From: Streptomyces hydrogenans
GTDB taxonomy: Bacteria > Actinomycetota > Actinomycetes > Streptomycetales > Streptomycetaceae
Direction of reading: 5' to 3'
Length of the DNA stretch: 64,000 bases
Assembly (NCBI RefSeq): GCF_014656075.1
Contig: NZ_BNBS01000006.1
Coordinates: 1-64,000 of the forward strand
Shown here: piece after piece, positions 34,107-43,287 of the stretch
How the letters are laid out: the number at the start of each line of letters is the position of its first letter
Numbering within the stretch: position 1 is the first letter of the stretch
Program-made: the position numbers and the translations under genes
The notes under the pieces: model-generated
Seen by the model: the letters and a program-made list of their open reading frames with translations, nothing else
The model's database searches: none
Told to the model about the DNA's origin: nothing

Positions 34107-35015
34107 CTACTTCGTGTACGGGACCTTCAGCGCGTTCCAGGAGGCGGCGCCGGGCCAGCCGTCGGCGTCGGAGCCGCGGAAGCCGAGCTTGCGCTGCCAC
34201 GCCTCGTACGACCTGCGGTCCGCCTCGGACCAGCGGGGGCCGGGGCCGACCTGGTAGCGCCCGCAGCCCTCGGCCATCAGCCGGCGGCCCATCGCGGTGA
34301 CCACCGGGGAGCTGGGGTTGCTCCGGAAGAAGGCGGCGCCGGGGAAGGGCTGGTGGCGGGGGGCGGCGGGGGCAGGGGCGGTGGGCTTCGGGGCCGGGGC
34401 GGCGCCTAGGCGCTTCTGCACCCGGTCGCGCATCCCGGGCATGCCGAAGCCCTTGGGGTCGCTCTTCCAGTCGGACCACTCCAGGTGGCCGATGACGGAC
34501 TTCGCGCCCCAGCCGTGGGCCCGGCAGAGGGCGGCGGAGACCCGTTCGATCGCGTCGAGCTGGGCGGCCGGCCAGGGGTCGGTGCCGTTGCCGAGGTTGA
34601 CGCACTCGAAGCCGTAGAAGCGGGAGTTGCCGTCGACGGCGCCGGAGCTGCCCTGGTGCTCGCGCGGGACCGGGGGCCGGTCGCCGTACGCCTCGGTGAC
34701 GACGGCCCGCAGGACGGACGGGTCGCCGCCGCCGGCGTGGTTGGCGCGGCCGGCCGAGACCAGGTGGACGGTGCCGTCCTTGGCGATCACGCCGTGGCAG
34801 AGCGGGCCGGGGAGACCGGCGTAGCCGTCGGAGCAGAGCGCGACGGAGGACGCGGTGCCGGTGGACACGGTGTGGTGGATCATGACGCCGGCGACGGGGC
34901 CCCAGGCGCCGGCACGGTTGCGGTCGTGGGTGCGCCAGCCGGGGTGTTCGACGACGGTGACGCCTTCGGCGCGGAGCGCGGCGAGGAGCCGGTCCGCGGA
35001 CAGGGGAGTGGCCAA
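34107..35015 (-). CDS. Endolysin: amidase with peptidoglycan-binding tail
   Basis: A 302-residue amidase_2/PGRP-fold enzyme that would cleave MurNAc-L-Ala bonds. The first metal His is in GVMIHHTVSTG (about residue 47) and the second in SVIGHLEWSDWKSDPKGF (about 178). An Ala/Pro linker (PAPKPTAPAPAAPRHQPFPG) leads to a C-terminal peptidoglycan-binding domain ending YEAWQRKLGFRGSDADGW. The TTG at 35015 is chosen because AGGAGG lies 8 bases upstream. There is no signal peptide, consistent with holin-dependent release. Confidence 0.88.
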   Translation of the reverse strand: MATPLSADRLLAALRAEGVTVVEHPGWRTHDRNRAGAWGPVAGVMIHHTVSTGTASSVALCSDGYAGLPGPLCHGVIAKDGTVHLVSAGRANHAGGGDPSVLRAVVTEAYGDRPPVPREHQGSSGAVDGNSRFYGFECVNLGNGTDPWPAAQLDAIERVSAALCRAHGWGAKSVIGHLEWSDWKSDPKGFGMPGMRDRVQKRLGAAPAPKPTAPAPAAPRHQPFPGAAFFRSNPSSPVVTAMGRRLMAEGCGRYQVGPGPRWSEADRRSYEAWQRKLGFRGSDADGWPGAASWNALKVPYTK

Positions 35016-35033
35016 CTTTTGTCCTCCTGACGT

Positions 35034-35063
35034 GCGAAAACCCCGGCCGTCGGCGGCGCGGGG
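35034..35063 (-). terminator. Terminator-like hairpin between two tail genes
   Basis: On the minus strand a GC-rich imperfect hairpin (CCCCG ... CGGGG) ends in TTTT, between the gene at 35091 and the endolysin gene. It is weak, and listed because similar elements occur at 45511 and 48422. Confidence 0.3.
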
Positions 35064-35090
35064 CGGGTGGGGCGGGATGCGGTGGGGCGT

Positions 35091-35519
<429 letters not shown>

Positions 35520-35554
35520 GGGGTGCTCCTCTCGGTCTTCGGAAGACGGGCCGG

Positions 35555-36190
35555 TCAGGTCTGGCGGCCGTACATCAGCACCGGCTTCGCGTAGACGGTG
35601 CCGGTGGTGCTGGTGACGATGGCCTGGATCTCCACGGTGAGGTCCTTGCCGAAGTCGGCCTGCATGTTGGTGGTGACGACGTCGGTGTGGTCGAAGACGA
35701 GGCCGGCGGTCACGGTGGAGCCGAACTGGACGCCGCCGACCATCACCCGGACCTGCCCGCTGGTCCCCGAGGAGAAGCGGGTGAGCATCCGCAGCCGCAT
35801 CTTGGGCTGCCAGAGCGGGTTCTGCGACTGGGCGATGGTCGTCCACGCGGTGGAGGTGGTGGCCGGCCAGTTCGCCGAGGCCAGGTCCTGCGGCGGCAGC
35901 ATCGGCAGCCAGGGCCGGGCGAGTCCGCCGGAGAGGATGTCGTCGGAGAGGACCTCGTGGCCGTAGGCGTCGTTGACCCGCAGCACGGGCTTGTTGCCGC
36001 CCGGGCCGCTGGTGGAGAGCTGGGCGACGAGGGTGGACGGGTCCTCCGGTGCGGGCTGTCGCTTCAGGGCGAGCGAGCCGTTGGTGATCTCGGTGAGCGG
36101 CGGGCGGGTGTTCACCGCCGTGGACAGGGCGTTGATCCGGCGCTCCATCTGGATCAGCCGGTCGATGATGTCCTCGGGCAGCAGTGCCAT
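35555..36190 (-). CDS. Minor tail/fibre-associated protein
   Basis: A 211-residue protein. The helical N-terminus (MALLPEDIIDRLIQMERRIN) and a short TRPPLTEITNGSLALKR segment are common at the start of phage fibre or upper-baseplate proteins. The beta-rich remainder (VRVMVGGVQFGSTVTAGLVF) ends ATVYAKPVLMYGRQT-like. Its ATG overlaps the stop of the upstream Gp37-like gene by one base (TGATG), so translation is coupled. A structural role is inferred. Confidence 0.65.
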   Translation of the reverse strand: MALLPEDIIDRLIQMERRINALSTAVNTRPPLTEITNGSLALKRQPAPEDPSTLVAQLSTSGPGGNKPVLRVNDAYGHEVLSDDILSGGLARPWLPMLPPQDLASANWPATTSTAWTTIAQSQNPLWQPKMRLRMLTRFSSGTSGQVRVMVGGVQFGSTVTAGLVFDHTDVVTTNMQADFGKDLTVEIQAIVTSTTGTVYAKPVLMYGRQT

Positions 36191-37293
36191 CAGGGGGCCT
36201 CCAGGGCGAGTTCGGCGGTGTCGGGGCGGCCCCGCTCGGCCGGCCTGACCTTCACGCCGACGATCCGGTAGCGGGCGTCGAGGCCCGTCGGGTGCCACTC
36301 GTCGGTGATCCGGAGGCGGGCGGTGCGGCCGAGGAGCGCCGAGGGGACGACCTCGGAGAGCCGGATGGTGATCTCGGGGATCAGCACCGAGCCCTGGGCC
36401 TCCTTCAGGACGGCCGTGGCCAGCGCGTCGAGCGTGTTCTTGTCGCTGATGTCGTTGTAGTCCGTGGACAGGTCCAGCTGCGGCCAGCGGTCGGGCAGGC
36501 CCTCCGAGGGGATCTCGGACGACAGCGTCGGCCGGGACTCGGCGGCGGCGTTGGCGTTGACGGTGGCGCCGCGGGCGAGCGAGGTGGTGCCGCCGCGGGT
36601 GGCGTCGTCCGGGAGGGAGTAGCTGAGGATCGTGCCGGGGCGGTCGAAGACCATGTCCGTGGCGCCGGTGCGGATCCGGGGCGAGCCGAGCCGCAGCCGG
36701 CGCACGCGCCGGCCGTCGGACGGGTCGCGGTAGACGAGGACCTGGTACTCGACGCCGTCCGTGTAGGCGCCGAGCTGGTCGAGCGCCTCCTGGTAGACGG
36801 TCTCGTCGCCGAGCCGCCAGGACGCGGTCCGCGGCACCGGCTCGGAGGGCACGTCGTCGCCCGGTTCGATGGTGCTGGCCCCGAGGCCGGCGCCGAGCTC
36901 CTGCCAGATGCGGCGGACGATCTGGAACTGCTCGACCTGGGTGAACCGGAGCGCGTCGGTGCGGATGCGCCGCCGGGAGGCGTACGAGTCGAAGGTGGCG
37001 GCCTGGATGCCGAGGGTCACCACGCCGCGGTCGCTGCCCTGGAGGTTGGTCGTCCAGACGATGCCGCCCCACCACAGGAAGCCGCCGCGCTCCAGGTAGA
37101 CGGTGGTCCGGCCGGGCTTGATCTTGTGGGCGCGTTCGGCCATGGCCCGGTCGGGGACGGGCACGGTGCCGGAGAGCGAGCCGGCCCGCCCGATGTAGTC
37201 CTCGAAGGAGACGTCCCGCAGCGGCAGGATGTCGAGGGTCTGGTCGGTCACCAGGTCGCAGAAGATGGCCCGGTAGGGCGTGTCGAGACTCAT
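36190..37293 (-). CDS. Gp37/Tal-like tail hub protein (ReqiPepy6 Gp37 type)
   Basis: A 367-residue protein resembling the Gp37-like family of actinobacterial siphophages. MSLDTPYRAIFCDLVTDQTL and GRAGSLSGTVPVPDR resemble the N-terminal gp27-type fold. GFLWWGGIVWTT and YSLPDDATRGGTTSLARGAT are in the middle. The last third has VVPSALLGRTARLRITDEWH. Such proteins form the hub at the tail tip. It is translationally coupled to the next gene. Confidence 0.75.
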   Translation of the reverse strand: MSLDTPYRAIFCDLVTDQTLDILPLRDVSFEDYIGRAGSLSGTVPVPDRAMAERAHKIKPGRTTVYLERGGFLWWGGIVWTTNLQGSDRGVVTLGIQAATFDSYASRRRIRTDALRFTQVEQFQIVRRIWQELGAGLGASTIEPGDDVPSEPVPRTASWRLGDETVYQEALDQLGAYTDGVEYQVLVYRDPSDGRRVRRLRLGSPRIRTGATDMVFDRPGTILSYSLPDDATRGGTTSLARGATVNANAAAESRPTLSSEIPSEGLPDRWPQLDLSTDYNDISDKNTLDALATAVLKEAQGSVLIPEITIRLSEVVPSALLGRTARLRITDEWHPTGLDARYRIVGVKVRPAERGRPDTAELALEAP

Positions 37294-37300
37294 GCTGGCC

Positions 37301-38440
37301 TCACGGGAGGATGTAGGTGGCGCTGACGCGGACGTTGCGGCCGTTGACGAGGGCGCCGTTCGAGACCCAGGTGCGCAGGGTGACCTGGCCGTTGGAGGAG
37401 AGCCACGCGGAGCCGTCGGCGTAGCCGTCGGAGGCCACCGCGTCCATGGAGACGGCGGTGCGCCAGCCGGCGGGCAGGGTGCACAGGGGTTCGTCGTTGA
37501 TGTTGCCGGCGCTGTTGGCGTCGACCTGGGGGCCGGTCCGGTTGAGGACGACCGCCATGGAGCACAGCCCGCCGCGGGTGCGCCGGGCGTCGTAGGAGAC
37601 GACGGCCCAGTTGGCGAGGGCGACCGCCCCGGTCGTGGTGGTCTCGGTCTCCACCGGCGGGTGGTAGGTGGCCCAGCCGGTGCCGTTCCACCGCTGGAGG
37701 ACGCCGTTGTTCTCGCGGTACTGGCCGGTGTAGCCGCCGACGGAGAGCGCGCCCTGGGGGGCGACGCCGCCGATCTCCTTCGGGTAGGCGACCCAGCCGG
37801 TGCCGCTCCACCGCTGGAGGTGGTGCGCGACGTCGTTGTCCTGGTACTGGCCCGGGTAGGAGCCCGGCACGCCGGCGTTGTTGTAGACGGGCAGGATGCC
37901 GCCGACGGAGGCGATCGTGGCGCGCAGGTCGGTCAGGTCCTTGGTCCAGTCGATGCCGCCGGTGCCGGCCGAGGCGCCGGCCTTCACCCGGACGGTGAAC
38001 AGCGGCAGCGAGGCGGCCGGGACGAGCGGGGCGACGGGCGCGGCGTCGGGCTTGCCGACGAGGACCTCCAGGACGGCCTCGTACCGGGTGAGGTTGTCGA
38101 ACTCGTCGTCGTACACGCGCAGGACGACGAGGTCGATCCGCGGGTTGAGCGGGTCGCCGTCGCCGAAGGCGAGGACGGTGTCGCCGTCGAGGGCGACGGG
38201 GTACGCGCCCTGCTCGGGCCGGCCCTGGACGATCGCCCGGCCGGCGTGGACCGTGGCGGCCATCGGGCCGCTGCCCGTCATCGACAGGCCGCTGACCCGG
38301 TAGGTGCCGTCGGCCGAGCCCGGCAGGATGCCGGACCGGGAGGTGAAGGGGCCGGCCGGGGTGCCGGCTCCGAGGGCGGTCGTCCGGGTCGTCTGGCGGG
38401 TCTGGCCTGTGGGGGTCAGCCAGCCGGGGCGGATGGGCAT
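37301..38440 (-). CDS. Fibre/receptor-binding-like protein, paralogue 3
   Basis: A 379-residue protein. The N-terminal about 165 residues (GRAIVQGRPEQGAYPVALDG, RIDLVVLRVYDDEFDNLTRYEA, TGGIDWTKDLTDLRATIAS) are shared with the proteins at 38469 and 39700. Two internal repeats have the pattern PGQYxDxxxxLQRWxGTGW (PGQYQDNDVAHHLQRWSGTG and TGQYRENNGVLQRWNGTGW). The C-terminal about 130 residues are unique, ending NGRNVRVSATYILP. The design, a constant base and variable end, fits phage receptor-binding fibres. The ATG is preceded by GAGGAG. Confidence 0.7.
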   Translation of the reverse strand: MPIRPGWLTPTGQTRQTTRTTALGAGTPAGPFTSRSGILPGSADGTYRVSGLSMTGSGPMAATVHAGRAIVQGRPEQGAYPVALDGDTVLAFGDGDPLNPRIDLVVLRVYDDEFDNLTRYEAVLEVLVGKPDAAPVAPLVPAASLPLFTVRVKAGASAGTGGIDWTKDLTDLRATIASVGGILPVYNNAGVPGSYPGQYQDNDVAHHLQRWSGTGWVAYPKEIGGVAPQGALSVGGYTGQYRENNGVLQRWNGTGWATYHPPVETETTTTGAVALANWAVVSYDARRTRGGLCSMAVVLNRTGPQVDANSAGNINDEPLCTLPAGWRTAVSMDAVASDGYADGSAWLSSNGQVTLRTWVSNGALVNGRNVRVSATYILP

Positions 38441-38468
38441 GGGGTGCTCCTCTCGGGTGCGGGGCCGG

Positions 38469-39659
38469 TCAGTTCTGGGGGTGGACCGCGATGAAGCTGG
38501 TGTTGAAGTAGCCCTTCACCTGGGTGGTGTTGGCGGCGACCTTGTACAGGGCGGCGAGCTTGTAGTTGGCGCCCGGGATGAGGCCGAAGAACCGGGTGAA
38601 GGAGGCGGCCGAGGCCGGCGCGGTCCCGGTGTGGACGACGGTGAAGGTGTCGCTCTCGGTGATGCCGGCGCCGCCGTCGAGGTTGGTGAGCCGCAGGCCC
38701 ATGCTGACGGCGTGGGTGGCGGACGAGCACCACATCCGCGCGCCGTAGTTGATGAGGATCGCGCCGGAGGGCGGGCCTGTGAAGGTGACGGCGACCGCGG
38801 CGGTCGAGTCGGTGAGCGTCGGCGTGAACGTCGTCGAGGTGGTGTACCCGTCGTCGATGGAGCCGCTGAAGTACGGGCCCGGGAAGGCGGGCCGCCAGGC
38901 CGTGCCGTTCCACCGCTGGAGGACGCCTCCGGGGGTGTCCCGGTACTGGCCGGTGTAGCTGGCGGTGGTGCTCGCGGCGGAGGCCGGGACGATGCCGCCG
39001 GTCGCCGAGGAGTACGGCACCCAGGCCCCGCCGTCCCAGCGCTGGAGCGCCCCGCCGGCGTCCTGGTACTGGCCTGGGTAGGCGCCCGGCTGGACCGGGC
39101 CCTCGACCGGGAGGATGCCGCCGAGGGAGACGACCGGGGTGCGCAGGTCCTTGAGGGAGGTGTCCCACGGGATGCCGCCGTTGCCCGCGCTGGCGCCGGC
39201 CGGGACGAGGACCTCGTACAGCGGGAGGCAGCGGTCCGGGACCTGCGGGACCTGCGGGGTGGGATCGGGGGCGCCCTGGAGGATCTCCAGCTTGGCCTCG
39301 TACCGCTGGTTGTCGTCGTACAGGCCGTCGTAGATCCGCAGGACGATCAGGTCGATGCGGCCGTACTGGGCGTTGCCGGGCGCGAAGGTGAGGGTCTCGG
39401 AGGCCGGCAGGGTCACCGGGTAGGCGCCCTGGGAGATCTCGCCCTGGATGACGGCCCGGCCCTCGGAGACGGTGGCGGTCATCGGGGCGGAGCCGAAGGT
39501 CTAGAAGGCGGCGAGCCGGTACTGGCCGTCGTAGGAGCCGGGCAGGACGCCGGAGCGGACCTGGACGGGGTTGGCGAGGGTGGTGACGCCGGTCTGGGTG
39601 AGGCGGGTGTCCTCGCGGGTCTGGCCGGTCTCGACGGTCCAGCTGCTGCGCAGGTTCAC
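38469..39659 (-). pseudogene. Fibre/receptor-binding-like paralogue 2, amber-interrupted
   Basis: The GTG at 39659 (AGGAG 7 bases upstream) opens a frame aligned with its two paralogues (SSWTVETGQTREDTRLTQTG). Codon 53 is TAG (39501-39503) in the run QYRLAAF-stop-TFGSAPM. After the stop the frame continues intact for 337 codons, including two GQYxDxxGxLQRWxG repeats and a unique C-terminus ending IAVHPQN. The gene is thus either inactivated, read through, or restarted at ATG 39482, which lacks a ribosome binding site. Confidence 0.75.
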
Positions 39660-39699
39660 GGGGTTCTCCTGTCGGGGGTCGGGGCGGTGGCGGTGGGGG

Positions 39700-40893
39700 T
39701 CAGGAACGGATCCACTGGGCCGCGAGCGTGCAGCCGTAGCCGGAGCCGCCGAGCGTGCGGACGGGGGCGGTGTGGGTGTGGTAGCCGGAGAGCTGGAGCA
39801 TGTCGCCCGTGACCAGCCGGATGAGCGCGCTGCCGCCGACGCAGACGGCGCCGTTGCCCGCGGGGCCGAGCCAGGTCACCCGGGGGTGGTTGCCGCCGTT
39901 GATGGTGATCCGGCCGCCGCGCATGCCGGTCTGGCTGTCGTTGGCGTAGGTGACGTGGCCGTTGAGCCGCCACCAGCCGGTGCGCGGGACGGTGTAGGTG
40001 AGGCCGTTCCAGGCCTTGGCGTCGTCGACCTCGACGGTGGGCAGGCTGATCGGGGTCCAGGTGTTGGCGGCGAGCGTCTGCTGCTGGGCGGTCGACCACT
40101 GGGTCGCCCCGAACAGCACGGTGGAGGCGCCCTCGACGTACTGCCAGGCGGTGCCGTCCCAGCGCTGGAGGCCGGTGCCGGTGTCCCGGAACTGTCCGGC
40201 GTAGGCGCCGTCGGCGGTGCCGACCGGCGCGATCCCGCCGATCGCCTTCGGGTACGAGACCCAGGTGGTGCCGTCCCAGCGCTGGAGCAGCCCGGAGGTG
40301 TCCCGGTACTGGCCCGGGTAGGCGCCCTTGTAGCCGCTGGCCGGCATGATCCCGCCGAGCGCGACCACCGGCCAGTGCTGGGCGGTGACGGCGCCCTTGT
40401 CCCAGGCGATGCCGCCGGTGCCGGCCGAGGTGCCCTTGGGGACCTTGACCGTGTACAGCGGGAGCGTGCTGCCCGCGGGGCTCGTGGGGGCGACCGGGGC
40501 GGCGTCCGCCCGGCCCTTGACCAGGCGGACGACGGCCTCGGTGGTGCCGGTGCGGTCGTAGGCGTCGTCGACGACGGCCAGCTCGATCAGGTCGATCCGG
40601 TCGTACTGCGGGTCGCCGTCCTCGATGGTCAGGATCTCCGGCGCGGTGACCGCGACGAGGTACGCCCCCTGGGCGGTGTCCTTGCCCTGGACGATCGCGC
40701 GGCCGGTGCCGACGGTGGCCTGCATGGGGGCGCTGCCGGTGAGGACGAGACCGCCGGGCAGGACGCCGGCCCGGGAGCGGAGCGGGGTCTCCGCGGCGCT
40801 CTGGCCGCTGGGGGTGAGGAGGGCTGCGAGGGCGAGTCGGGTGTCCTCGCGGGTCTGCCCGGAGGACTGGAGCCAGGCGGCTCGTACGGTCAT
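39700..40893 (-). CDS. Fibre/receptor-binding-like protein, paralogue 1
   Basis: A 397-residue protein sharing the N-terminal module (AAWLQSSGQTREDTRLALAA, RAIVQGKDTAQGAYLVAVTA) and two repeats (PGQYRDTSGLLQRWDGTTW and AGQFRDTGTGLQRWDGTAW). The distinct C-terminal half includes TGWWRLNGHVTYANDSQTGM and ends CTLAAQWIRS. The C1q/TNF-like jelly-roll pattern (LIRLVTGDMLQLSGYHTHTA) suggests a trimeric receptor-binding head. GAGGTGAT lies upstream of the ATG. Confidence 0.7.
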   Translation of the reverse strand: MTVRAAWLQSSGQTREDTRLALAALLTPSGQSAAETPLRSRAGVLPGGLVLTGSAPMQATVGTGRAIVQGKDTAQGAYLVAVTAPEILTIEDGDPQYDRIDLIELAVVDDAYDRTGTTEAVVRLVKGRADAAPVAPTSPAGSTLPLYTVKVPKGTSAGTGGIAWDKGAVTAQHWPVVALGGIMPASGYKGAYPGQYRDTSGLLQRWDGTTWVSYPKAIGGIAPVGTADGAYAGQFRDTGTGLQRWDGTAWQYVEGASTVLFGATQWSTAQQQTLAANTWTPISLPTVEVDDAKAWNGLTYTVPRTGWWRLNGHVTYANDSQTGMRGGRITINGGNHPRVTWLGPAGNGAVCVGGSALIRLVTGDMLQLSGYHTHTAPVRTLGGSGYGCTLAAQWIRS

Positions 40894-41032
40894 GGGATCA
40901 CCTCGGGGTAGGGGAGGGGCGGAGAGGTACGGCCGCGGGAGGGCGGCACGCGGGAGCTGCCCGGCGGCTGGGTGCCGGGCGGCTCGGGGGCGTACGGGGG
41001 CATCGGGCGGCGCGCGGGCGCGCGCCGCCCGG

Positions 41033-41956
41033 TCACCACTCGGCGCTGCGCCAGCGGACGGTCATGAGGGCCTGCTCGGTGCCCTCCTCGGGCCGGAAGG
41101 ACAGGTCGCTGCGGCCGGGCTCCAGGACGAACAGCTCCTCCGGGGTGGAGTCGGCCATCGCCGTGTGCAGCCGGGAGGCGGAGTTGTTGAGCATCACGGT
41201 GCCCGCGCGGGTGTCGACGGTGAGCTCGTCGCCGGCGGCCAGGTCGATGGCGTAGCGCAGCCGGCGCCGGCTGACCCGCTCGGTGACGCTCGGCATCGAG
41301 CAGGGCCCGCGGAAGACGATCACCGGGTGGGCGGGGGCGGAGCCGGTGTTCTCGACGACGGCGTCCCCGGTGGACTTGGCCTCGCCCCAGTCGAGCGGCC
41401 AGGTCAGCGGCCAGGTGATGCCCGCCTCGGGCTGCGGCGGAGTGGTCGTGGCGAGCTGCTCGTTGACCACGTACCGCCGCGGGTCGGCGGCGAGCCACTG
41501 GACGGACATGCGGGAGCTGCCCTGGGTGGCGAAGCCCTGGTCGGCGGGGACGACCCGCTGGGCGATCCGGGCGCGCACGGCGAGGGTCTCGCCGTGCAGC
41601 CGGACGGCGAGCCAGCGCTCCTCCTCCAGCAGGCCGAGCGCCTGGCGCAGCGCCCGGACGGCTCCGGCGGCCGAGCCGTGCTCGGGCATCAGCACGATGG
41701 TGCCGCCGGTCTTGCGGGGCTTGGCGTAGCGGGAGCCGGGCCAGGCGCCGTGGGAGGTCGGGCGGTCGGCGTCGGCGGAGTCGTACTCGGGCAGGTCCTC
41801 CCAGCCGGTCAGGCCGGACTTGTCGACGGCGAAGGGGGTGCCGGGGCCGATGAGGAGCCCGGCCCACTGCATCTGCCCGTCCTGGGTGATGAGCGAGCCG
41901 GGCGCGAGGTCGGCGGTGTGGTTGTTTCCGGCGTACGGGGTCGTGGTCTCGGCCAT
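41033..41956 (-). CDS. Dit-like distal tail protein
   Basis: A 307-residue phage tail domain protein. QMQWAGLLIGPGTPFAVDKS and GLTGWEDLPEYDSADADRPT then HGAWPG are the pattern of the conserved N-terminal Dit ring domain. The C-terminal part (STGDAVVENTGSAPAHPVIV) is the galectin/OB-like domain. It lies after the tape-measure-like genes, as in siphophages. ATG 41956. Confidence 0.8.
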   Translation of the reverse strand: MAETTTPYAGNNHTADLAPGSLITQDGQMQWAGLLIGPGTPFAVDKSGLTGWEDLPEYDSADADRPTSHGAWPGSRYAKPRKTGGTIVLMPEHGSAAGAVRALRQALGLLEEERWLAVRLHGETLAVRARIAQRVVPADQGFATQGSSRMSVQWLAADPRRYVVNEQLATTTPPQPEAGITWPLTWPLDWGEAKSTGDAVVENTGSAPAHPVIVFRGPCSMPSVTERVSRRRLRYAIDLAAGDELTVDTRAGTVMLNNSASRLHTAMADSTPEELFVLEPGRSDLSFRPEEGTEQALMTVRWRSAEW

Positions 41957-41991
41957 GGGGCCGTCACCTCACTTCGGGGTGGGCGGGGTCG

Positions 41992-43287
41992 TCAGGTCAG
42001 GACCGGCTGCTCGGCGCCGGTGCCGGTGTGGGCGGCGAGGAGGAAGTACAGGTCCTCGGCCACGCCCACGGGGCCGGCGCCGGGTTCCTCGCGGAACTCC
42101 CGGACGCGGTGCGGGCGCGGGGGCGGCTCGGTGAGCGCCGGGACGCGCCGGTGCTCCAGCTCGTTCAGGGCGTCGATGCGGTACTCGCCGGCCTCGGGGG
42201 GCGCGACGATGCCGCCCTCGGCGAGCATCGGGATCTTGTCGAGCGAGACGCCGAACTTCTTGCCGGTGAGCGGGATCTTGAAGCTGAGCTTGTTGAGGCC
42301 GTCGATGATCCAGTTGGCGAAGGCGATCAGGCCGTTGATGGGGCCCTTGACCACGCCGAGGACGGCGCTGAGGCCGCCCTTGACCAGGTCGCCGATGCCC
42401 TTGAGGGCCTTGGCGACGGCGTCCTTGGCGGTGCGGAAGAAGCCGGGGACCTTCTCGGTGATCCAGCGGACGACGGGCTGGACGGCGCTCTTGATGCCGC
42501 CGAGGGTGCGGGAGGCGATGCCGCCGAGGGCGTTGCTGGCCGCCCGGACGGCGGAGCCGATCCGGGAGATCCCGCCGACGGCCGCGCCCACGATCTTGAG
42601 GGCGGTCCTGAAGACGGTCAGGTACGCCTTGGCGTAGGTCCCGATGGCCTTGCCGAGCGCCTTCATGAAGGGGCTGAGGAAGTTCCAGACGCCCTGGACG
42701 GCCTTGAGGGCCTGCTGGAGGACCTGGCGGATGATCCGCTGTCCGGTCTCGGAGTGGACGGCGAGTTCGATGAGGTAGGCGGCGACGGGCACGATCAGGC
42801 CGACGAGGAAGCCGAGCGGGTTGGCCCGCATGGCGACGTTGACGCCCGTCATGGCGATCGAGGCGACGGTCATGACGGTGCCGAAGGTGCCCATCAGGCC
42901 GGTGATGACGTCGGCGACGGGCAGCAGCGGCAGCAGGAGTCCGAGGACCGCGCCGGCGCCGGTGCCGATCCGTCCGGCGGCGGTGCGGGCCTTGCCGGCG
43001 GCGGTGGCGATCCGCTGGACGCGGGTGGCGGCGGGGGAGCGGCGGAGCCTGTCGAGGGCGGTGCCGGTGCCGGCGGAGTTCTGGCCGAGGGTGCGGGTGG
43101 CGGTGCCGGCGTCACGGGCGGCGGTGACGAGGGCGGCGACGCCGGCGGACGCCCGCTGGACGTTCTGCCGGAGGTTCCGCACCGCCCCGGTCGCCCCGAC
43201 GGCACCCTGCCGGAGGCCGCCCATCGGGCCGATGACCGCCCGGAAGGAGGGCATCACGACGCGGGGCGCGGCGAGGGCGGCGCTCAT
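41992..43287 (-). CDS. Tape-measure-like protein C
   Basis: A 431-residue protein. The alanine/threonine-rich helical N-terminus (TGAVRNLRQNVQRASAGVAA) is followed by hydrophobic stretches (GAVLGLLLPLLPVADVITGL, NPLGFLVGLIVPVAAYLIEL) and repeated basic helices. The terminal motif FGVSLDKIPMLAEGGIV is characteristic of tape-measure proteins. Its start overlaps the previous stop by four bases (ATGA). It is paralogous in architecture to the protein at 43284. Confidence 0.75.
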   Translation of the reverse strand: MSAALAAPRVVMPSFRAVIGPMGGLRQGAVGATGAVRNLRQNVQRASAGVAALVTAARDAGTATRTLGQNSAGTGTALDRLRRSPAATRVQRIATAAGKARTAAGRIGTGAGAVLGLLLPLLPVADVITGLMGTFGTVMTVASIAMTGVNVAMRANPLGFLVGLIVPVAAYLIELAVHSETGQRIIRQVLQQALKAVQGVWNFLSPFMKALGKAIGTYAKAYLTVFRTALKIVGAAVGGISRIGSAVRAASNALGGIASRTLGGIKSAVQPVVRWITEKVPGFFRTAKDAVAKALKGIGDLVKGGLSAVLGVVKGPINGLIAFANWIIDGLNKLSFKIPLTGKKFGVSLDKIPMLAEGGIVAPPEAGEYRIDALNELEHRRVPALTEPPPRPHRVREFREEPGAGPVGVAEDLYFLLAAHTGTGAEQPVLT

